Assembly (NCBI GenBank): GCA_050331455.1
Contig: JBHJGV010000007.1
Coordinates: forward strand, 62,001-126,000
From: CAYUYV01 sp050331455
Lineage (GTDB): Bacteria; Pseudomonadota; Alphaproteobacteria; JAJFIK01
DNA length: 64,000 bases
Direction: 5' to 3'
Made by a program: the position numbers and the translations under genes. The notes beneath the pieces are model-generated. The model was not told the origin of the DNA, did not search any database, and saw only the letters and a program-made list of their open reading frames with translations. Positions 51,926-61,290 of this stretch are shown here, one piece after another. Position 1 is the first letter of the stretch. Every line of letters begins with the position of its first letter.

Positions 51926-52864
51926 TCAGTAAGCGCGGTTTACCTGGTAACCCTGGGCTTCAAGCAGTGCCACGACGCTGTCGCGGCCAACCAGATGCCC
52001 GGCGCCGACGGCCACGAAAATTGTTTGGCCGCTGGCCATCAGATCCATGATCGCGGGGATCCAGGCCCGGTTGCGCGCCACCAGCAGCGCGTCATAGGCC
52101 TCCGGATAATCCTTCAAAGCGTCGTTCAACAGATCGGCCAACTGCTGGGTGTCGCCGCCCGCCCAATGCCGCAGCATATCCCGCGCGATGTCGGGCTTTT
52201 CCCGAAGGTCCCGAACCGTGGCCTCCAGCATCGCCACCTGGATCGGCTCGCTCAAACCGTCGAGAAACGCAAGCTGCTGTTCGGCCGTTTCCAGGGACAT
52301 GGTCCGGCGATTGCCGGCCCGAAGATCCGCCAGCAAGGATTCTTCCACGCCGCGGCCGGCCGCAAAGCCCTCATTGCTGAAAAACCGGTTGGTCAAATAC
52401 AGCGAAGCGTACCAGGGTCGCATCGGCAACAGCGCGGCGATCTCATCGCGGGCGAGGCCCAGACCGGCCGCCAGATCGGCAACCTGCGCCCAGCGCCGCG
52501 CATTCACGATGTCCGGCAGGGTCCGCCCGTCTTCGATGAAGCCGTATTTCAGCACAAGCTCCCGGACGCGGCTCAGGTCCACCCGGTCGATCTCCAATTC
52601 GAAAACGAAGACGTCCGCCTCCCGGATGGCACCCTCTATGGTTGCGGTTTTCCAGGTAACATCGGGCAAAGCGTGCATCGTGCCGAAGAGCCAACCTTGC
52701 TGGCCATCCTTGGCGACGCGCCAGATGGCCGGCTGGGCGGGCGTTGTCAGCGCAGGCCGCACCCCTTCGGCACGGGCCGGGGCCGGCTTTGAGGGAACAA
52801 TGCCGGACCAGCCAAAACCCATCCAGACGGCAAGGCCGACCAGTACGGCGGACATGAAACGCAT
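51926..52864 (-). CDS. TraB/GumN family protein
   Basis: 312 aa. A signal peptide or anchor (MSAVLVGLAVWMGFGWSG) is followed by the TraB/GumN (erythromycin-esterase-like clan) core: GWLFGTMHALPDVTW with the conserved GTxH near residue 62, FVFELEID, and IFVAVGAGHLVGRDSVVALL at the C-terminus with the GxxH motif. These His/Glu residues probably bind metal; the Tiki protease is a eukaryotic relative. The role in bacteria is not settled. The start could also be at 52903 or 52855; 52864 has aaggg ten bases upstream. Confidence 0.85.
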   Translation of the reverse strand: MRFMSAVLVGLAVWMGFGWSGIVPSKPAPARAEGVRPALTTPAQPAIWRVAKDGQQGWLFGTMHALPDVTWKTATIEGAIREADVFVFELEIDRVDLSRVRELVLKYGFIEDGRTLPDIVNARRWAQVADLAAGLGLARDEIAALLPMRPWYASLYLTNRFFSNEGFAAGRGVEESLLADLRAGNRRTMSLETAEQQLAFLDGLSEPIQVAMLEATVRDLREKPDIARDMLRHWAGGDTQQLADLLNDALKDYPEAYDALLVARNRAWIPAIMDLMASGQTIFVAVGAGHLVGRDSVVALLEAQGYQVNRAY

Positions 52865-52924
52865 GAACCAGAATCCCTTTGCACTCCGCCTGAAGCGGAT
52901 CATCGGCGCCGCCCCCGGAAAACG

Positions 52925-53833
52925 CTACATCCGGCACCGTCCGGCCGCCCAGAGCAGCGACACGATCCGTGTGGCAGTCCTCGGTGACGCAGGCGTGGCA
53001 AGGGGCGTGCAGGCGGCGCGTTCCACGTGGCGGACATAAGCGCGTGAGAGGGGGATGTAACACAGGGCGGGCCGCAGCGGCAGGGGAATCGCCCGGCCGG
53101 ACAGGCGCTCGATCCCCATCCGGACCAGGGCGGCCTCGTCGAGGATAATCTCGCTCAGGGCGTCGCGCCCGTCTTGCGACAACGTGCCGGCGAACAAGGG
53201 CTCAAGGTCGATACCGGCCGCAGCGACAGCCTCCCAGGGTAACACCAGCCGACGCCGTGCGGCCCAGAACGCGACCGATCGCAACAGGCCGAGCCGCGCC
53301 CAAAGGGCACCGGCCTCCTCGGCCAGGGCCAGATCGGCCGTGCTCGGTCGGGCCGGGTGACATAAAAGATCGAAAGCCGCACGCATCAAACCGCCGGCGG
53401 TCTTGCGTGCATAGGCCTCCCGGTCGTCCCGGGTCGCGAAGGGCACCTCTGCGAAATCTCCCTCGCGGGCATCGATCAGGGCGAGCAGGCCCTCGGGCGA
53501 CAAGCCCTGGTCTAGGAGGGGCGCCAGGGCATGGGCGACCGGGTGACTGGCGCGCCCGTCTTGGGCAAGGCGCGCAACGGCATCCCGCCACCATTGCTGC
53601 CGGATCGCGCCGATCATGGGTTCTTTCACGAGTTCCGGTATGCGGGCGACCTCTTGATAGAAGGCATAGAGGGTCAGGAGACCGGCCCGCTGCTCCGCCG
53701 GCGCCAGCAGGCTGGCGAAAAACCGGTCCGGGTCCGACCGACGGACCAAATCGGCGCAATAGGTCAGGTTCGGGTCGTCGGTCATGGACGCCATGGTATC
53801 ACGGCGCAGCGGCGCGGGTTTCAACGCGGTCAT
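52925..53833 (-). CDS. Squalene/phytoene synthase-like protein (NDUFAF6 type)
   Basis: 302 aa all-helical protein of the SQS_PSY fold. It starts with YCADLVRRSDPDRFFASLLA and LLTLYAFYQEVARIPELVKE. True synthases have an Asp-rich motif (DxxxD) at the position of QEVARIPE; here the acids are absent, as they are in NDUFAF6-like homologues that assist respiratory complex I assembly in mitochondria. The ATG at 53833 has aggag five bases upstream. No carotenoid or hopanoid genes lie nearby, which supports a non-catalytic assembly role over prenyl synthesis. Confidence 0.78.
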   Translation of the reverse strand: MTALKPAPLRRDTMASMTDDPNLTYCADLVRRSDPDRFFASLLAPAEQRAGLLTLYAFYQEVARIPELVKEPMIGAIRQQWWRDAVARLAQDGRASHPVAHALAPLLDQGLSPEGLLALIDAREGDFAEVPFATRDDREAYARKTAGGLMRAAFDLLCHPARPSTADLALAEEAGALWARLGLLRSVAFWAARRRLVLPWEAVAAAGIDLEPLFAGTLSQDGRDALSEIILDEAALVRMGIERLSGRAIPLPLRPALCYIPLSRAYVRHVERAACTPLATPASPRTATRIVSLLWAAGRCRM

Positions 53834-54036
53834 GGGGTCTCCTGGCGGGCGCGGGCAGCCGGCTGGTCGGCCTTGTCAGAGAAACAGTGGTTGAACTCTC
53901 GTTCGAAACGAACATTGTCTCTCCAGGGTCGATTCACAGGGTGAAACCATGCCACGCCGTGGTTCGTTCCCCGACCCCGGGGCCTGCCCAGCCGCGGTGC
54001 CCCGTTTTGGATTCCTCCGACACAAAGAGGCTCACC

Positions 54037-54642
54037 ATGGCTTTCACGCTTCCCGACCTGCCCTATGCGAAAGATGCCCTGGCTCCGCATATGGGGGCCG
54101 AGACCGTCGAACTGCACCACGACAAGCACCACAACACCTATGTGGTCAATGCAAACAAGCTCATCGAAGGCACTGGCCTCGAAGGCAAGAGCCTTGAGGA
54201 GGTCGTCACGGCGTCTTACGGCAAGAACCAGGGCCTGTTCAACAATGCCGCCCAACACTGGAACCATATCGAGTTCTGGAAATGGATGACGCCGAATCAG
54301 ACCGCCATTCCCGGCAACCTCGAGGCCAAGCTGACAGAAGATTTCGGCTCCGTGGACAAATTCAAGGAAGACTTCGTGCAAGCCGGCGCAACCCAGTTCG
54401 GCTCCGGCTGGTGCTGGCTCGTCCTCAATACGCAAGGCAAGCTTGAAGTCACCAAAACGCCGAATGCGGAAAATCCGCTGGTGCACGGTCAAACGCCGCT
54501 GCTCGGCTGCGACGTGTGGGAACATTCCTACTATCTTGACTTCCGCAACCGCCGTCCGGACTACGTCAAAAACTGGGTCGACACCCTGGTGAACTGGGAA
54601 TATGTGGCCGAGCTGTTCGAAAAGGTGGCCAAAGCGGCCTGA
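54037..54642 (+). CDS. sodB: Iron superoxide dismutase
   Basis: Converts superoxide to H2O2 and O2 in the cytoplasm. 201 aa, the usual length. Metal ligands are H27 (ELHHDKHHNTYV), H77 (NNAAQHWNH), D159 and H163 (CDVWEHSYYLDF). The active-site Gln at 73, in the AAQ segment, is the Fe-type signature. The frame is open much further upstream on the same strand, but the ATG at 54037 has aaagagg upstream and starts the conserved domain. A good terminator follows. Confidence 0.97.
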   Translation: MAFTLPDLPYAKDALAPHMGAETVELHHDKHHNTYVVNANKLIEGTGLEGKSLEEVVTASYGKNQGLFNNAAQHWNHIEFWKWMTPNQTAIPGNLEAKLTEDFGSVDKFKEDFVQAGATQFGSGWCWLVLNTQGKLEVTKTPNAENPLVHGQTPLLGCDVWEHSYYLDFRNRRPDYVKNWVDTLVNWEYVAELFEKVAKAA

Positions 54643-54662
54643 TCGTCCCTCTGCTGACCGTT

Positions 54663-54697
54663 AAGGGCCGGATCCGTGTTGCGGTCCGGCCCTTTTT
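54663..54697 (+). terminator. Rho-independent terminator after sodB
   Basis: aagggccgga (54663-54672) pairs with tccggccctt (54685-54694), followed by a T-run to 54697. It lies 20 bp after the sodB stop and points rightward. Confidence 0.92.
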
Positions 54698-54747
54698 GGG
54701 TTTCGCGGCGTGGATCGCGGCGCACCGGTTCATGTGGCCTGACGCAA

Positions 54748-55524
54748 TCAGGGGTCGAAGACCCAGGATGGTTTGCGGCGTTCGCGGAAGGCCGCGATGC
54801 CCTCGGCGGCTTCCTCGGAGCGGAAGACACGGGCGCTCCATTCCGCCGTCTCGGCAAAAGCCTCATCGACGGATAAATCCGGTAGCCGCCGGATCAGCTT
54901 TTTGCACTCCGCCAGGGCCTGGGGTCCGCCCAAAGCAATCATGTTCACCTGTCTTTCGATCGCGCTGTGCAGCGCATCCGCCGGGACCGCCCCATGGGCA
55001 AGGCCCATGGCCACGGCCTCGCGCCCGGTGAAGCGTTCGCCCGTAAGGAACAGTTTCGCGGCGTGATGGGGCCTGAGCTTGGGAAGGCAGACCACGGAAA
55101 TGATGGCCGGGATGACGCCGATCCGCACCTCGCTGAAGCTGAAGGGCGCGTCTTCTACCGTGATGGCGATATCGGCGGCGCCGATGAGCCCGAGCCCGCC
55201 GGCAAAGGCCGCGCCATTGACCGCGGCAAGCACCGGTTTGGGGCTGTCCAGGATCGCCTTGAGCACGGTTTCAAAAGGCACGGCGCGGTCCCCCGTGGCG
55301 GACTGGCCGGGCGGGTTTTTGAGGTCCGCGCCGGCGCAAAAGGCCGGCCCATGGCCTGTGATCACAATGCAGCGGACGGATGGATCACCATTGGCCGTGG
55401 CCAGATGATCGAAAAGCTGGTTGACCAGTGTCGTCGACAGGGCGTTGCGGCTGTCCGGACGATTGAGCGTGATCCAGGCGGCACGGCCCCGGAGATCATA
55501 GAGGGTTTCCGTTGCCTCGCTCAT
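54748..55524 (-). CDS. Enoyl-CoA hydratase/isomerase family protein
   Basis: 258 aa crotonase-fold enzyme. It has AAWITLNRPDSRNALST, IVITGHGPAFCAGADLKN (oxyanion hole), AAVNGAAFAGGLGLIGAADI (second oxyanion loop) and FSEVRIGVIPAIISVVCLP. In the hydratase position Glu (SEVRIG) is kept, while the second catalytic Glu site reads VCLP, so the reaction may be isomerase-like or a specialised hydratase. The ATG at 55524 follows aaggagg by seven bases. Monocistronic by spacing; no other beta-oxidation gene is adjacent, so the substrate is open. Confidence 0.87.
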   Translation of the reverse strand: MSEATETLYDLRGRAAWITLNRPDSRNALSTTLVNQLFDHLATANGDPSVRCIVITGHGPAFCAGADLKNPPGQSATGDRAVPFETVLKAILDSPKPVLAAVNGAAFAGGLGLIGAADIAITVEDAPFSFSEVRIGVIPAIISVVCLPKLRPHHAAKLFLTGERFTGREAVAMGLAHGAVPADALHSAIERQVNMIALGGPQALAECKKLIRRLPDLSVDEAFAETAEWSARVFRSEEAAEGIAAFRERRKPSWVFDP

Positions 55525-55579
55525 ACCGGCTCCTCCTTCACGACGCGATCCTGCCGATGCCTGAGACAAAAGCGCCCGG

Positions 55580-58324
55580 TCATCCTTCGCGCCAGGCACG
55601 TCCGAAACTGTCGGTCAGCGGACTGATAAGATATTCGAACGGAGTCCGGCTCCCGGTATTGATGAACACCTCCGCCGGCATGCCCGGAGAAAGCGGCAGG
55701 CCTTGAAGGGCCGGGAAGCTCTCGTCGAGTTCGACCCGCGCGATGAAATAGGCCTGCCCCGTGCGTTCATCTTCCCGCCGGTCGGCCGCCACATAAATCA
55801 CCTTTCCCGGGATCTTGCCGAGTTCGCGCTGATTGAAAGCGGAAAGCTGAACATCGGCCGTCTGATCGATGGTGACCGAGTCGATGTCCTGGGGCTGGAG
55901 CTTGACCTCGACAATGAGGGCATCCCGGTCGGGCACGATTTCCATCAGAACCTGTCCGGGCCGGATCACCGCACCCACAGTGTGCACGGACAATCCCACC
56001 ACGACACCGCTGACTGGCGCATTTATTTCCGTACGCTCCAGCGTATCGGCCATCATGCTCACCTCATTGCCGGACTCGAAGGCCTGGCGGTCCCATTGTT
56101 CCAACTCTTCCAGGACCTTGTCGCGGTAGGTGCTGATTTCCTGGGTGATGCGCAGATTGGTTTCCGTGACGCCCTGTTCCGCTTGAGCGATCCGCGCCAG
56201 GGTCCCTGCCCGCTCGGCTTCCACTTCGGCCAGTTCCCGGTCGAGGGCGTTCACGCGCGTGCGCGCGGCAAAGCCCTTCTGGAGCAATTCCCGCAGGCCT
56301 TCGATTTCCTGGGACAGGAGACGGGCGCGCCGGTTGTTGGCCGCGGCCTGGCTGCGCAGGCCGGCGATTTCCGACTGGAGCTGCTCGATCCTCTGTTCGA
56401 GGAGCGAGATCTGACCCTGGTGCAGATTGCGCCGTGTCGTGAATGCTTCGAGCTGCGTCTTCAGCAGGGTGCGGATTTCCGGATCGTTCTGCCGCGACAG
56501 GAGATCCGGAGGAAACGGGATGGACTCAAGCCCGTCCCGCTCGGCGATGAGGCGGGCGACGGACGCCCGCGCCTCGTCGAAACGGCGCTCCGAGATTGAA
56601 TACCGAGCCAGTTCCCGGGTGCCGTCGAGGCGCATCAGCGGCGTTCCGGTGTTCACGAAATCGCCGTCCCGCACCAGGATCTCGCGGATGATCCCACCTT
56701 CCAGGTGCTGGACTTCCTTGCTCTGGCTGGACACTTTCAAGGATCCGGCGGCGATCACGGCGCTGTCGATCTGGGCCGCCAGGGACCAGGTGCCGAACAG
56801 GCCGAAGGTCAAGAACACGACGATCAGCCCGCCCCGGATCGGTTGGCGGAAGGCGGAGGGCCCCTGATTGCCGGTGCTCATCATCCTTTCGATGAAGCTG
56901 AACAGGCCGCTGGACTTTTCCTCCCCTGACAGATCATCGCCGGGCGGTTCCGGCCGGCGAGGACGGGTGCGTGGCTTTTTGCGGCCCCGGCGCACTGGCT
57001 TGGCCTGTTTGGGACGCCGCCGCGGCGGGTCCTGTTCGTCCGGAAGGGTCAGGGCCGGCGCGGGCTCATCATTGAATGGTGCTCCGGGTTCGCCTGGCGC
57101 CTCGTCCCAGCGGCTCGCCGCTGCTTCGGCGGTACGCCGCTTCACGCGGTTCAGGGGCAGCACTGACTGGCCGGTGTCGTATGTGTCGTCGCGGTACCCG
57201 TCCCGATCCCCGCTGCGGTCGCTAACCGCTGGAGTTTCGGGCTCCGGGGCCGGAGGTGGGGTTTCTTGGGCGTGCTCTGGGGCGTGGTCCGGAGTGTGGT
57301 CCGGACTGTCGGCCTGCTGAGGTTTCCGCGGGTCTGGAGCCGGTGCGGCGGGTGGATCGGAGCGGACCGCGGCGACCGGCAGAGCCGGCCGGCCGCTTTC
57401 GGACGCGTCGGTCCGGCCTTCAGGCTGCAAAGGGGCCTGGGATGGTACGGGTGTCGGGGGCGTCACGGGAGACCATTCCGGGACGGGCGTCTCCATCGCT
57501 TGGCTTCGGTCCTCGTCGCTCTTGTTTTCCTCACTCACAGGGGCATTTTTGGCCGGGGTTGCGGCCGCCGGGGCAAAATGATCGGTGGGCGCATCGTCTG
57601 TGTCAGCTTTGGCCGGCACGGGGCGTCCGGTTCTTTCGAGCGAGCCGGTTCTTTCAAGCGAAAAGGTCTGGTCCTGGGGAATGGTCCGTTCCAAGGGAAG
57701 GCCGTCCTGAACCGGTGGATCGATAATGGGCGTGGAGTCCGGGGTATCGTCAGCGGGGGCAGACGGTCGCGGCGCGACCCGCTCGATCCCGGCTAGGCCC
57801 GGCGTGTCGTCCGACGCGTTGGGCCACGCCCGCGGCCCCGCGCCTTCGGGAGCCGGAGCGGGCCTGGCGTCGGTCGGAGCCGCGGTCCATGCTGCGGCGC
57901 GACCGAAGCCGTCGTCCGTTCTCGGCGGATCCGCTGGCGCTGAATCGGCAGGGCGCAGATCCCGATCCCCGTCGCTCAAAATGCGTTGCGGCGCGCGCAT
58001 GGGCCGGCGTTTGGGCGGCTTGCCGGCGCCGAAAAGACCGAAGCCGCTCTTTTTGCGCGCAACCGGTCGCTTCGCGCGCGGACGATCGCGATCCTCTTCG
58101 AGGCTCCGGTCCGAGTCCTCCGTGGGCCCGTCCAGCGCTCCCCGCATTCTGAAATCATCGCTATCGGGACGATCATCATGGAATTGATCGGCCGATGCGG
58201 GCTCGGCGTTGCGCCCGTCCTCAGCGTCCCACCGCTCCTGATCGGGGCGGCGGGATCCGCGGCGCCGGCCCCCGATCGGGAAAGAGCCGTTTGATCCGTT
58301 GTCGAAGAGACCCATGGACGACAT
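55580..58324 (-). CDS. Type I secretion membrane fusion protein with long disordered N-terminus
   Basis: 914 aa. The C-terminal 420 residues are a normal HlyD/PrtE-type membrane fusion protein. A transmembrane helix (GLIVVFLTFGLFGTWSLAAQ, about 495-515) leads to HLEGGIIREILVRDGDFVNT (lipoyl-like half), long coiled coils and INAPVSGVVVGLSVHTVGAV, ending in the RND-like region. Before the helix are about 490 residues of low complexity rich in Pro, Asp, Arg and Ala. They include the repeats SLERTGSLERTG and TPDHAPEHAQETP and basic clusters such as RRGRKKPRTRPRR. This part would face the cytoplasm; normal family members have only 10-60 residues there. The ATG at 58324 has aaggag four bases upstream; the one at 58315 is an alternative. 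Upstream lies the partner ABC gene. Confidence 0.85.
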   Translation of the reverse strand: MSSMGLFDNGSNGSFPIGGRRRGSRRPDQERWDAEDGRNAEPASADQFHDDRPDSDDFRMRGALDGPTEDSDRSLEEDRDRPRAKRPVARKKSGFGLFGAGKPPKRRPMRAPQRILSDGDRDLRPADSAPADPPRTDDGFGRAAAWTAAPTDARPAPAPEGAGPRAWPNASDDTPGLAGIERVAPRPSAPADDTPDSTPIIDPPVQDGLPLERTIPQDQTFSLERTGSLERTGRPVPAKADTDDAPTDHFAPAAATPAKNAPVSEENKSDEDRSQAMETPVPEWSPVTPPTPVPSQAPLQPEGRTDASESGRPALPVAAVRSDPPAAPAPDPRKPQQADSPDHTPDHAPEHAQETPPPAPEPETPAVSDRSGDRDGYRDDTYDTGQSVLPLNRVKRRTAEAAASRWDEAPGEPGAPFNDEPAPALTLPDEQDPPRRRPKQAKPVRRGRKKPRTRPRRPEPPGDDLSGEEKSSGLFSFIERMMSTGNQGPSAFRQPIRGGLIVVFLTFGLFGTWSLAAQIDSAVIAAGSLKVSSQSKEVQHLEGGIIREILVRDGDFVNTGTPLMRLDGTRELARYSISERRFDEARASVARLIAERDGLESIPFPPDLLSRQNDPEIRTLLKTQLEAFTTRRNLHQGQISLLEQRIEQLQSEIAGLRSQAAANNRRARLLSQEIEGLRELLQKGFAARTRVNALDRELAEVEAERAGTLARIAQAEQGVTETNLRITQEISTYRDKVLEELEQWDRQAFESGNEVSMMADTLERTEINAPVSGVVVGLSVHTVGAVIRPGQVLMEIVPDRDALIVEVKLQPQDIDSVTIDQTADVQLSAFNQRELGKIPGKVIYVAADRREDERTGQAYFIARVELDESFPALQGLPLSPGMPAEVFINTGSRTPFEYLISPLTDSFGRAWREG
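57270..57305. repeat. 12-bp repeat, three units, in the disordered MFP N-terminus
   Basis: gcgtgctctggg (57270-57281), gcgtggtccgga (57282-57293) and gtgtggtccgga (57294-57305) encode, on the minus strand, PDHTPDHAPEH-like text. The last two units differ at one base. Confidence 0.75.
57628..57663. repeat. 18-bp tandem duplication in the disordered MFP N-terminus
   Basis: ccggttctttcgagcgag (57628-57645) is followed by ccggttctttcaagcgaa (57646-57663), differing at two bases. It encodes SLERTG twice in the cytoplasmic tail of the membrane fusion protein. Confidence 0.85.
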
Positions 58325-58413
58325 CACTCCTTACTGTGCGGTCCGGTCGCCTTGCGGCCTGTGGGGCACGGCTGCCTTCACGTGCTCGGAACCCGGTCCG
58401 TGTGCGGCGCGTC

Positions 58414-60156
58414 TCACCCGGAGGCCGCCGCCGCGCGGGGGTCGTTGGCCGGTTGTTTTCCGCTGCCGGATGACATTTGCTGCAAGACCTCGTCCGCCTT
58501 GCCCAGATTGGCGATCTGCCCGTCCCGCAGCACCAGGAGCCGGTCGGCCAAAGCCAGCATGGGCCGTCGGTGGCAGATCAGGATAATGGTGGTGCCCTGG
58601 CCCTTCAGGGTTCTCAAGGTCTCCATCAGGGCCGCCTCACCGCCCGCATCCATATGGGTGTTCGGTTCGTCGAGAACGAGCAAGGCCGGCCGCCCGTAAA
58701 TGGCCCGGGCCAGGTGGATGCGTTGGCGCTGGCCCGCAGACAGCCAGATGCCGCCGGCCCCGACCCGGGTTTCATAGCCGTTCTCGAGCCGCAGGATGAA
58801 TTCGTGGACCCCGGCGAGCTCCGCCGCCTCCAGCACGGCCTCGGAGTCGATCTGGCCGAAACGGGCGATGTTCTGGGCGATGGTTCCCTCGAACATGTCG
58901 CAGTCCTGGGGCACGAAGCCGATATGACTGCCCAGGTCATCCTTGTCCCACTTGGCCACATCCGCGCCGTCCAGCCGGACCGAGCCGCTCATGGGCTGCC
59001 AGATACCGATCAGCATGTGGGCCAGAGTCGACTTTCCGGACCCCGATGGTCCGCCGACGCCCAGAAATTCTCCGGCCTGGAGCGAGAAGGTCAGCTTCTT
59101 GAGGATGACCGTGCGCACGCCCGGCGGGGCGCCGACCAGATTCTCGACCGACAGATGCCCCTTGGGCTTCGGCAGGGCCACCCGGTCTTGCTTCGGGGCA
59201 CAAAAGGCATTGAGGAACACCTTCAGCCGTCCGTAGGAGTCCCGGGCCGCGATGATCTGTTTCCAGCTCCCCACGGCCTGTTCGATCGGCGCCAGGGCCC
59301 GGCCCGAAATGATCGACGCAGCCACGATAACGCCGGGGCTGATTTCCTGGCGCAGGGCCAGATAGGCGCCGGTGCCCAGCATGGCAATCTGCAGCGACGG
59401 GCGTAGGAACTTCACCCACCCTTTCACGAGGCCCATCCGTTCGGAGGCGGATGACTGGTCGGAACTGGCCTTGCGGTAGATGTCGAGCCATTGACCCATC
59501 AACCGGCCGCCCATGCCCATGGCCTCAATGGCCGGCGCATTGCGCATGGTGGAGTCGATGAACTGCATGCTCCTGGAGCGGTGGGTGTGTGCACTTTTCA
59601 GGGGCGTGCGGCTGAGCAGTTCGGTCAGAACCGCGAGGACGCCAAGGGCCAGGGAGCCCACAAGGGCGACGATGCCCAGCACCGGATGCATCAAGAAGAT
59701 GATGAACAGGAAGATCGGGATCCAGGGCGCATCCATCAGGCTGGTGGGCCCGGGGCTGCCCAGAAATGTCGAGATCGTATCGAGGTCCCGCACGGGCTGG
59801 GTGGCTTCGGCGTGCTGGCCCCGGTTGAAGGATCGCAAGGTGCCCGAAAACAGGTGCTGATCGAGCACCCGGGACGCATGAGTCCCCATGCGGATCATCA
59901 CCTGACTGCGATAGTGTTCAAGGGCGCCCATGGCAGCAAGCAGGCCGACACCCGCAATCGTGAGGTAGATCAACGTGGCCGCGCTGCCAGACGCCAGCAC
60001 GCGGTCGTAGATCTGCAACATGTAAATGGGGCTGACGAGCAGCAGAAGATTTATGAAAATGCTGAAGACGAAGGCCACGCCGAAAATTTTGCGCGCGGTC
60101 TTTTTAAGATCGACCACCACGGGATGGTCGACGGATGGTATTCCGGGCTGGGCCAT
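58414..60156 (-). CDS. Type I secretion ABC transporter (PrtD family)
   Basis: 580 aa. Six transmembrane helices in the first 320 residues (FVFSIFINLLLLVSPIYMLQ, LMDAPWIPIFLFIIFLMHPV and others) form the permease. The ATPase domain has Walker A GPSGSGKST, Q-loop GFVPQDCDMFEGTIAQNIA, signature LSAGQRQRIHLARAI and Walker B LLVLDEPNTH. There is no C39 peptidase domain, so it is of the RTX/protease-export type with the neighbouring MFP. The D-loop reads EPNTHMD where most have EPNSxLD, a mild change. The ATG at 60156 is 90 bp upstream of the MFP gene order; the frame is open to 60237 with no better start. The exported substrate is not encoded here. Confidence 0.92.
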   Translation of the reverse strand: MAQPGIPSVDHPVVVDLKKTARKIFGVAFVFSIFINLLLLVSPIYMLQIYDRVLASGSAATLIYLTIAGVGLLAAMGALEHYRSQVMIRMGTHASRVLDQHLFSGTLRSFNRGQHAEATQPVRDLDTISTFLGSPGPTSLMDAPWIPIFLFIIFLMHPVLGIVALVGSLALGVLAVLTELLSRTPLKSAHTHRSRSMQFIDSTMRNAPAIEAMGMGGRLMGQWLDIYRKASSDQSSASERMGLVKGWVKFLRPSLQIAMLGTGAYLALRQEISPGVIVAASIISGRALAPIEQAVGSWKQIIAARDSYGRLKVFLNAFCAPKQDRVALPKPKGHLSVENLVGAPPGVRTVILKKLTFSLQAGEFLGVGGPSGSGKSTLAHMLIGIWQPMSGSVRLDGADVAKWDKDDLGSHIGFVPQDCDMFEGTIAQNIARFGQIDSEAVLEAAELAGVHEFILRLENGYETRVGAGGIWLSAGQRQRIHLARAIYGRPALLVLDEPNTHMDAGGEAALMETLRTLKGQGTTIILICHRRPMLALADRLLVLRDGQIANLGKADEVLQQMSSGSGKQPANDPRAAAASG

Positions 60157-60317
60157 AACTGTCCATCGTGGAGTTGTGATCCGCGGGGCATTTCCCTTAA
60201 GGCTTTCGGGTATGCCAGCCAGGATCAGCGGTTTCAAGGTTCATCGCGGCGCCTGTCGCTCAGCGATGCGCGGGCACGCCGCGCGCGAGCGTGCCGGGAC
60301 GGGGAGCCGGTATCGGG

Positions 60318-61169
60318 TCAATTCGGGGCCACGGTCATTGTGAGCGCTTCGGCACCGTCGCTGGGACCTTCGGATTTGCGGTCCAGCGCACGGGTGTCCC
60401 GGCCGGCGCCCGCTTGGGTCGGGACACCGTTGTCCTTGGCACTGCGCCCATTCTGGGGCCGACCATTGCCGGGCTTTTCCACCTCCGGGGACACAAGACC
60501 GCCCGAGATCACGAGCTTGGCGCCCTCCTCGACCGACATGTCGAGCATGATCAGGTCCCGCCGCGGCGCGAACAGGAGGAAACCGGATGTCGGGTTTGGC
60601 GTTGTGGGCAAAAACAGGCTGACCAGGTCCTCCTGGCCGCGTTCGCGGACACGGGTGACGATTTCGCCGCGGGTCGACGTGGTTACGAAGGCGATGGCCC
60701 AGATGCCGCGCCGGGGATACTCGACCAGCGCCACCTGATTGAAAGACTGGGTGTTTTGAGACACGACCGTCTCGAAGATCTGCTTGAGTGTCATATAGAC
60801 GGTTCGGATCACCGGCATGGCGTTCAGCAGCGATTCGCCGATCCGAATCAGGGTCCGGCCGAACACATTGGCCGTGAAGGCCCCCAGCAGCACCAGCACG
60901 AGAAAAACGAGAATGACCCCAAGGCCGGGAACCGTGAATGGAATATAAGATGAAGGATTGTATCGGTCCGGCAGGAGACGATCGACCCAGTCGTCCACGA
61001 CCGTGATAAAGGTGTAGGTCAAGAAAATCGTGATGGTGATGGGAGCGGCCACGACCAGACCGGTCAGGAAATACGCTCGGATATCGAACCAGCGGTGGCG
61101 ATGCGGACGCGGTTGGTCGCGGTCATCCCCTGGGAGGCGCCCTGCCGCATCATCCTTCTTTTCCGACAT
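60318..61169 (-). CDS. DUF502 family membrane protein
   Basis: 283 aa. Two helices (YFLTGLVVAAPITITIFLTY and the one at VPGLGVILVFLVLVLLGAFT) enclose a short periplasmic loop. A cytoplasmic domain carries the DUF502 signature IPVIRTVYMTLKQIFETV-like segment, LVEYPRRGIWAIAFVTT and LFLPTTPNPTSGFLLFAPR. The hydrophilic C-terminal 60 residues are low complexity. The family is widespread; its function is unsettled (membrane or transport stability has been suggested). The ATG at 61169 has ggaaggg six bases upstream. Confidence 0.88.
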   Translation of the reverse strand: MSEKKDDAAGRLPGDDRDQPRPHRHRWFDIRAYFLTGLVVAAPITITIFLTYTFITVVDDWVDRLLPDRYNPSSYIPFTVPGLGVILVFLVLVLLGAFTANVFGRTLIRIGESLLNAMPVIRTVYMTLKQIFETVVSQNTQSFNQVALVEYPRRGIWAIAFVTTSTRGEIVTRVRERGQEDLVSLFLPTTPNPTSGFLLFAPRRDLIMLDMSVEEGAKLVISGGLVSPEVEKPGNGRPQNGRSAKDNGVPTQAGAGRDTRALDRKSEGPSDGAEALTMTVAPN

Positions 61170-61290
61170 GCTCAACCCTTCCAACCGCGACCGATGCCGT
61201 CTGCCCATAGTAGACTAGGCATACTAGCTTTGAGAAAAGGCAATTCACAGAGTCCGGCTTTTGTCGGACCCGGAAGAAGCGGAAGCGCCC

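Noticed and set aside
53257..54036. Long upstream extension of the sodB frame
   Set aside because: It runs antisense through the NDUFAF6-like gene and has no superoxide-dismutase sequence; the ATG at 54037 has its own ribosome-binding site.
58414..60156. ABC transporter as a capsule or LPS exporter
   Set aside because: The permease and its MFP neighbour match the PrtD/PrtE type I protein secretion pair, not ABC-2 polysaccharide exporters.
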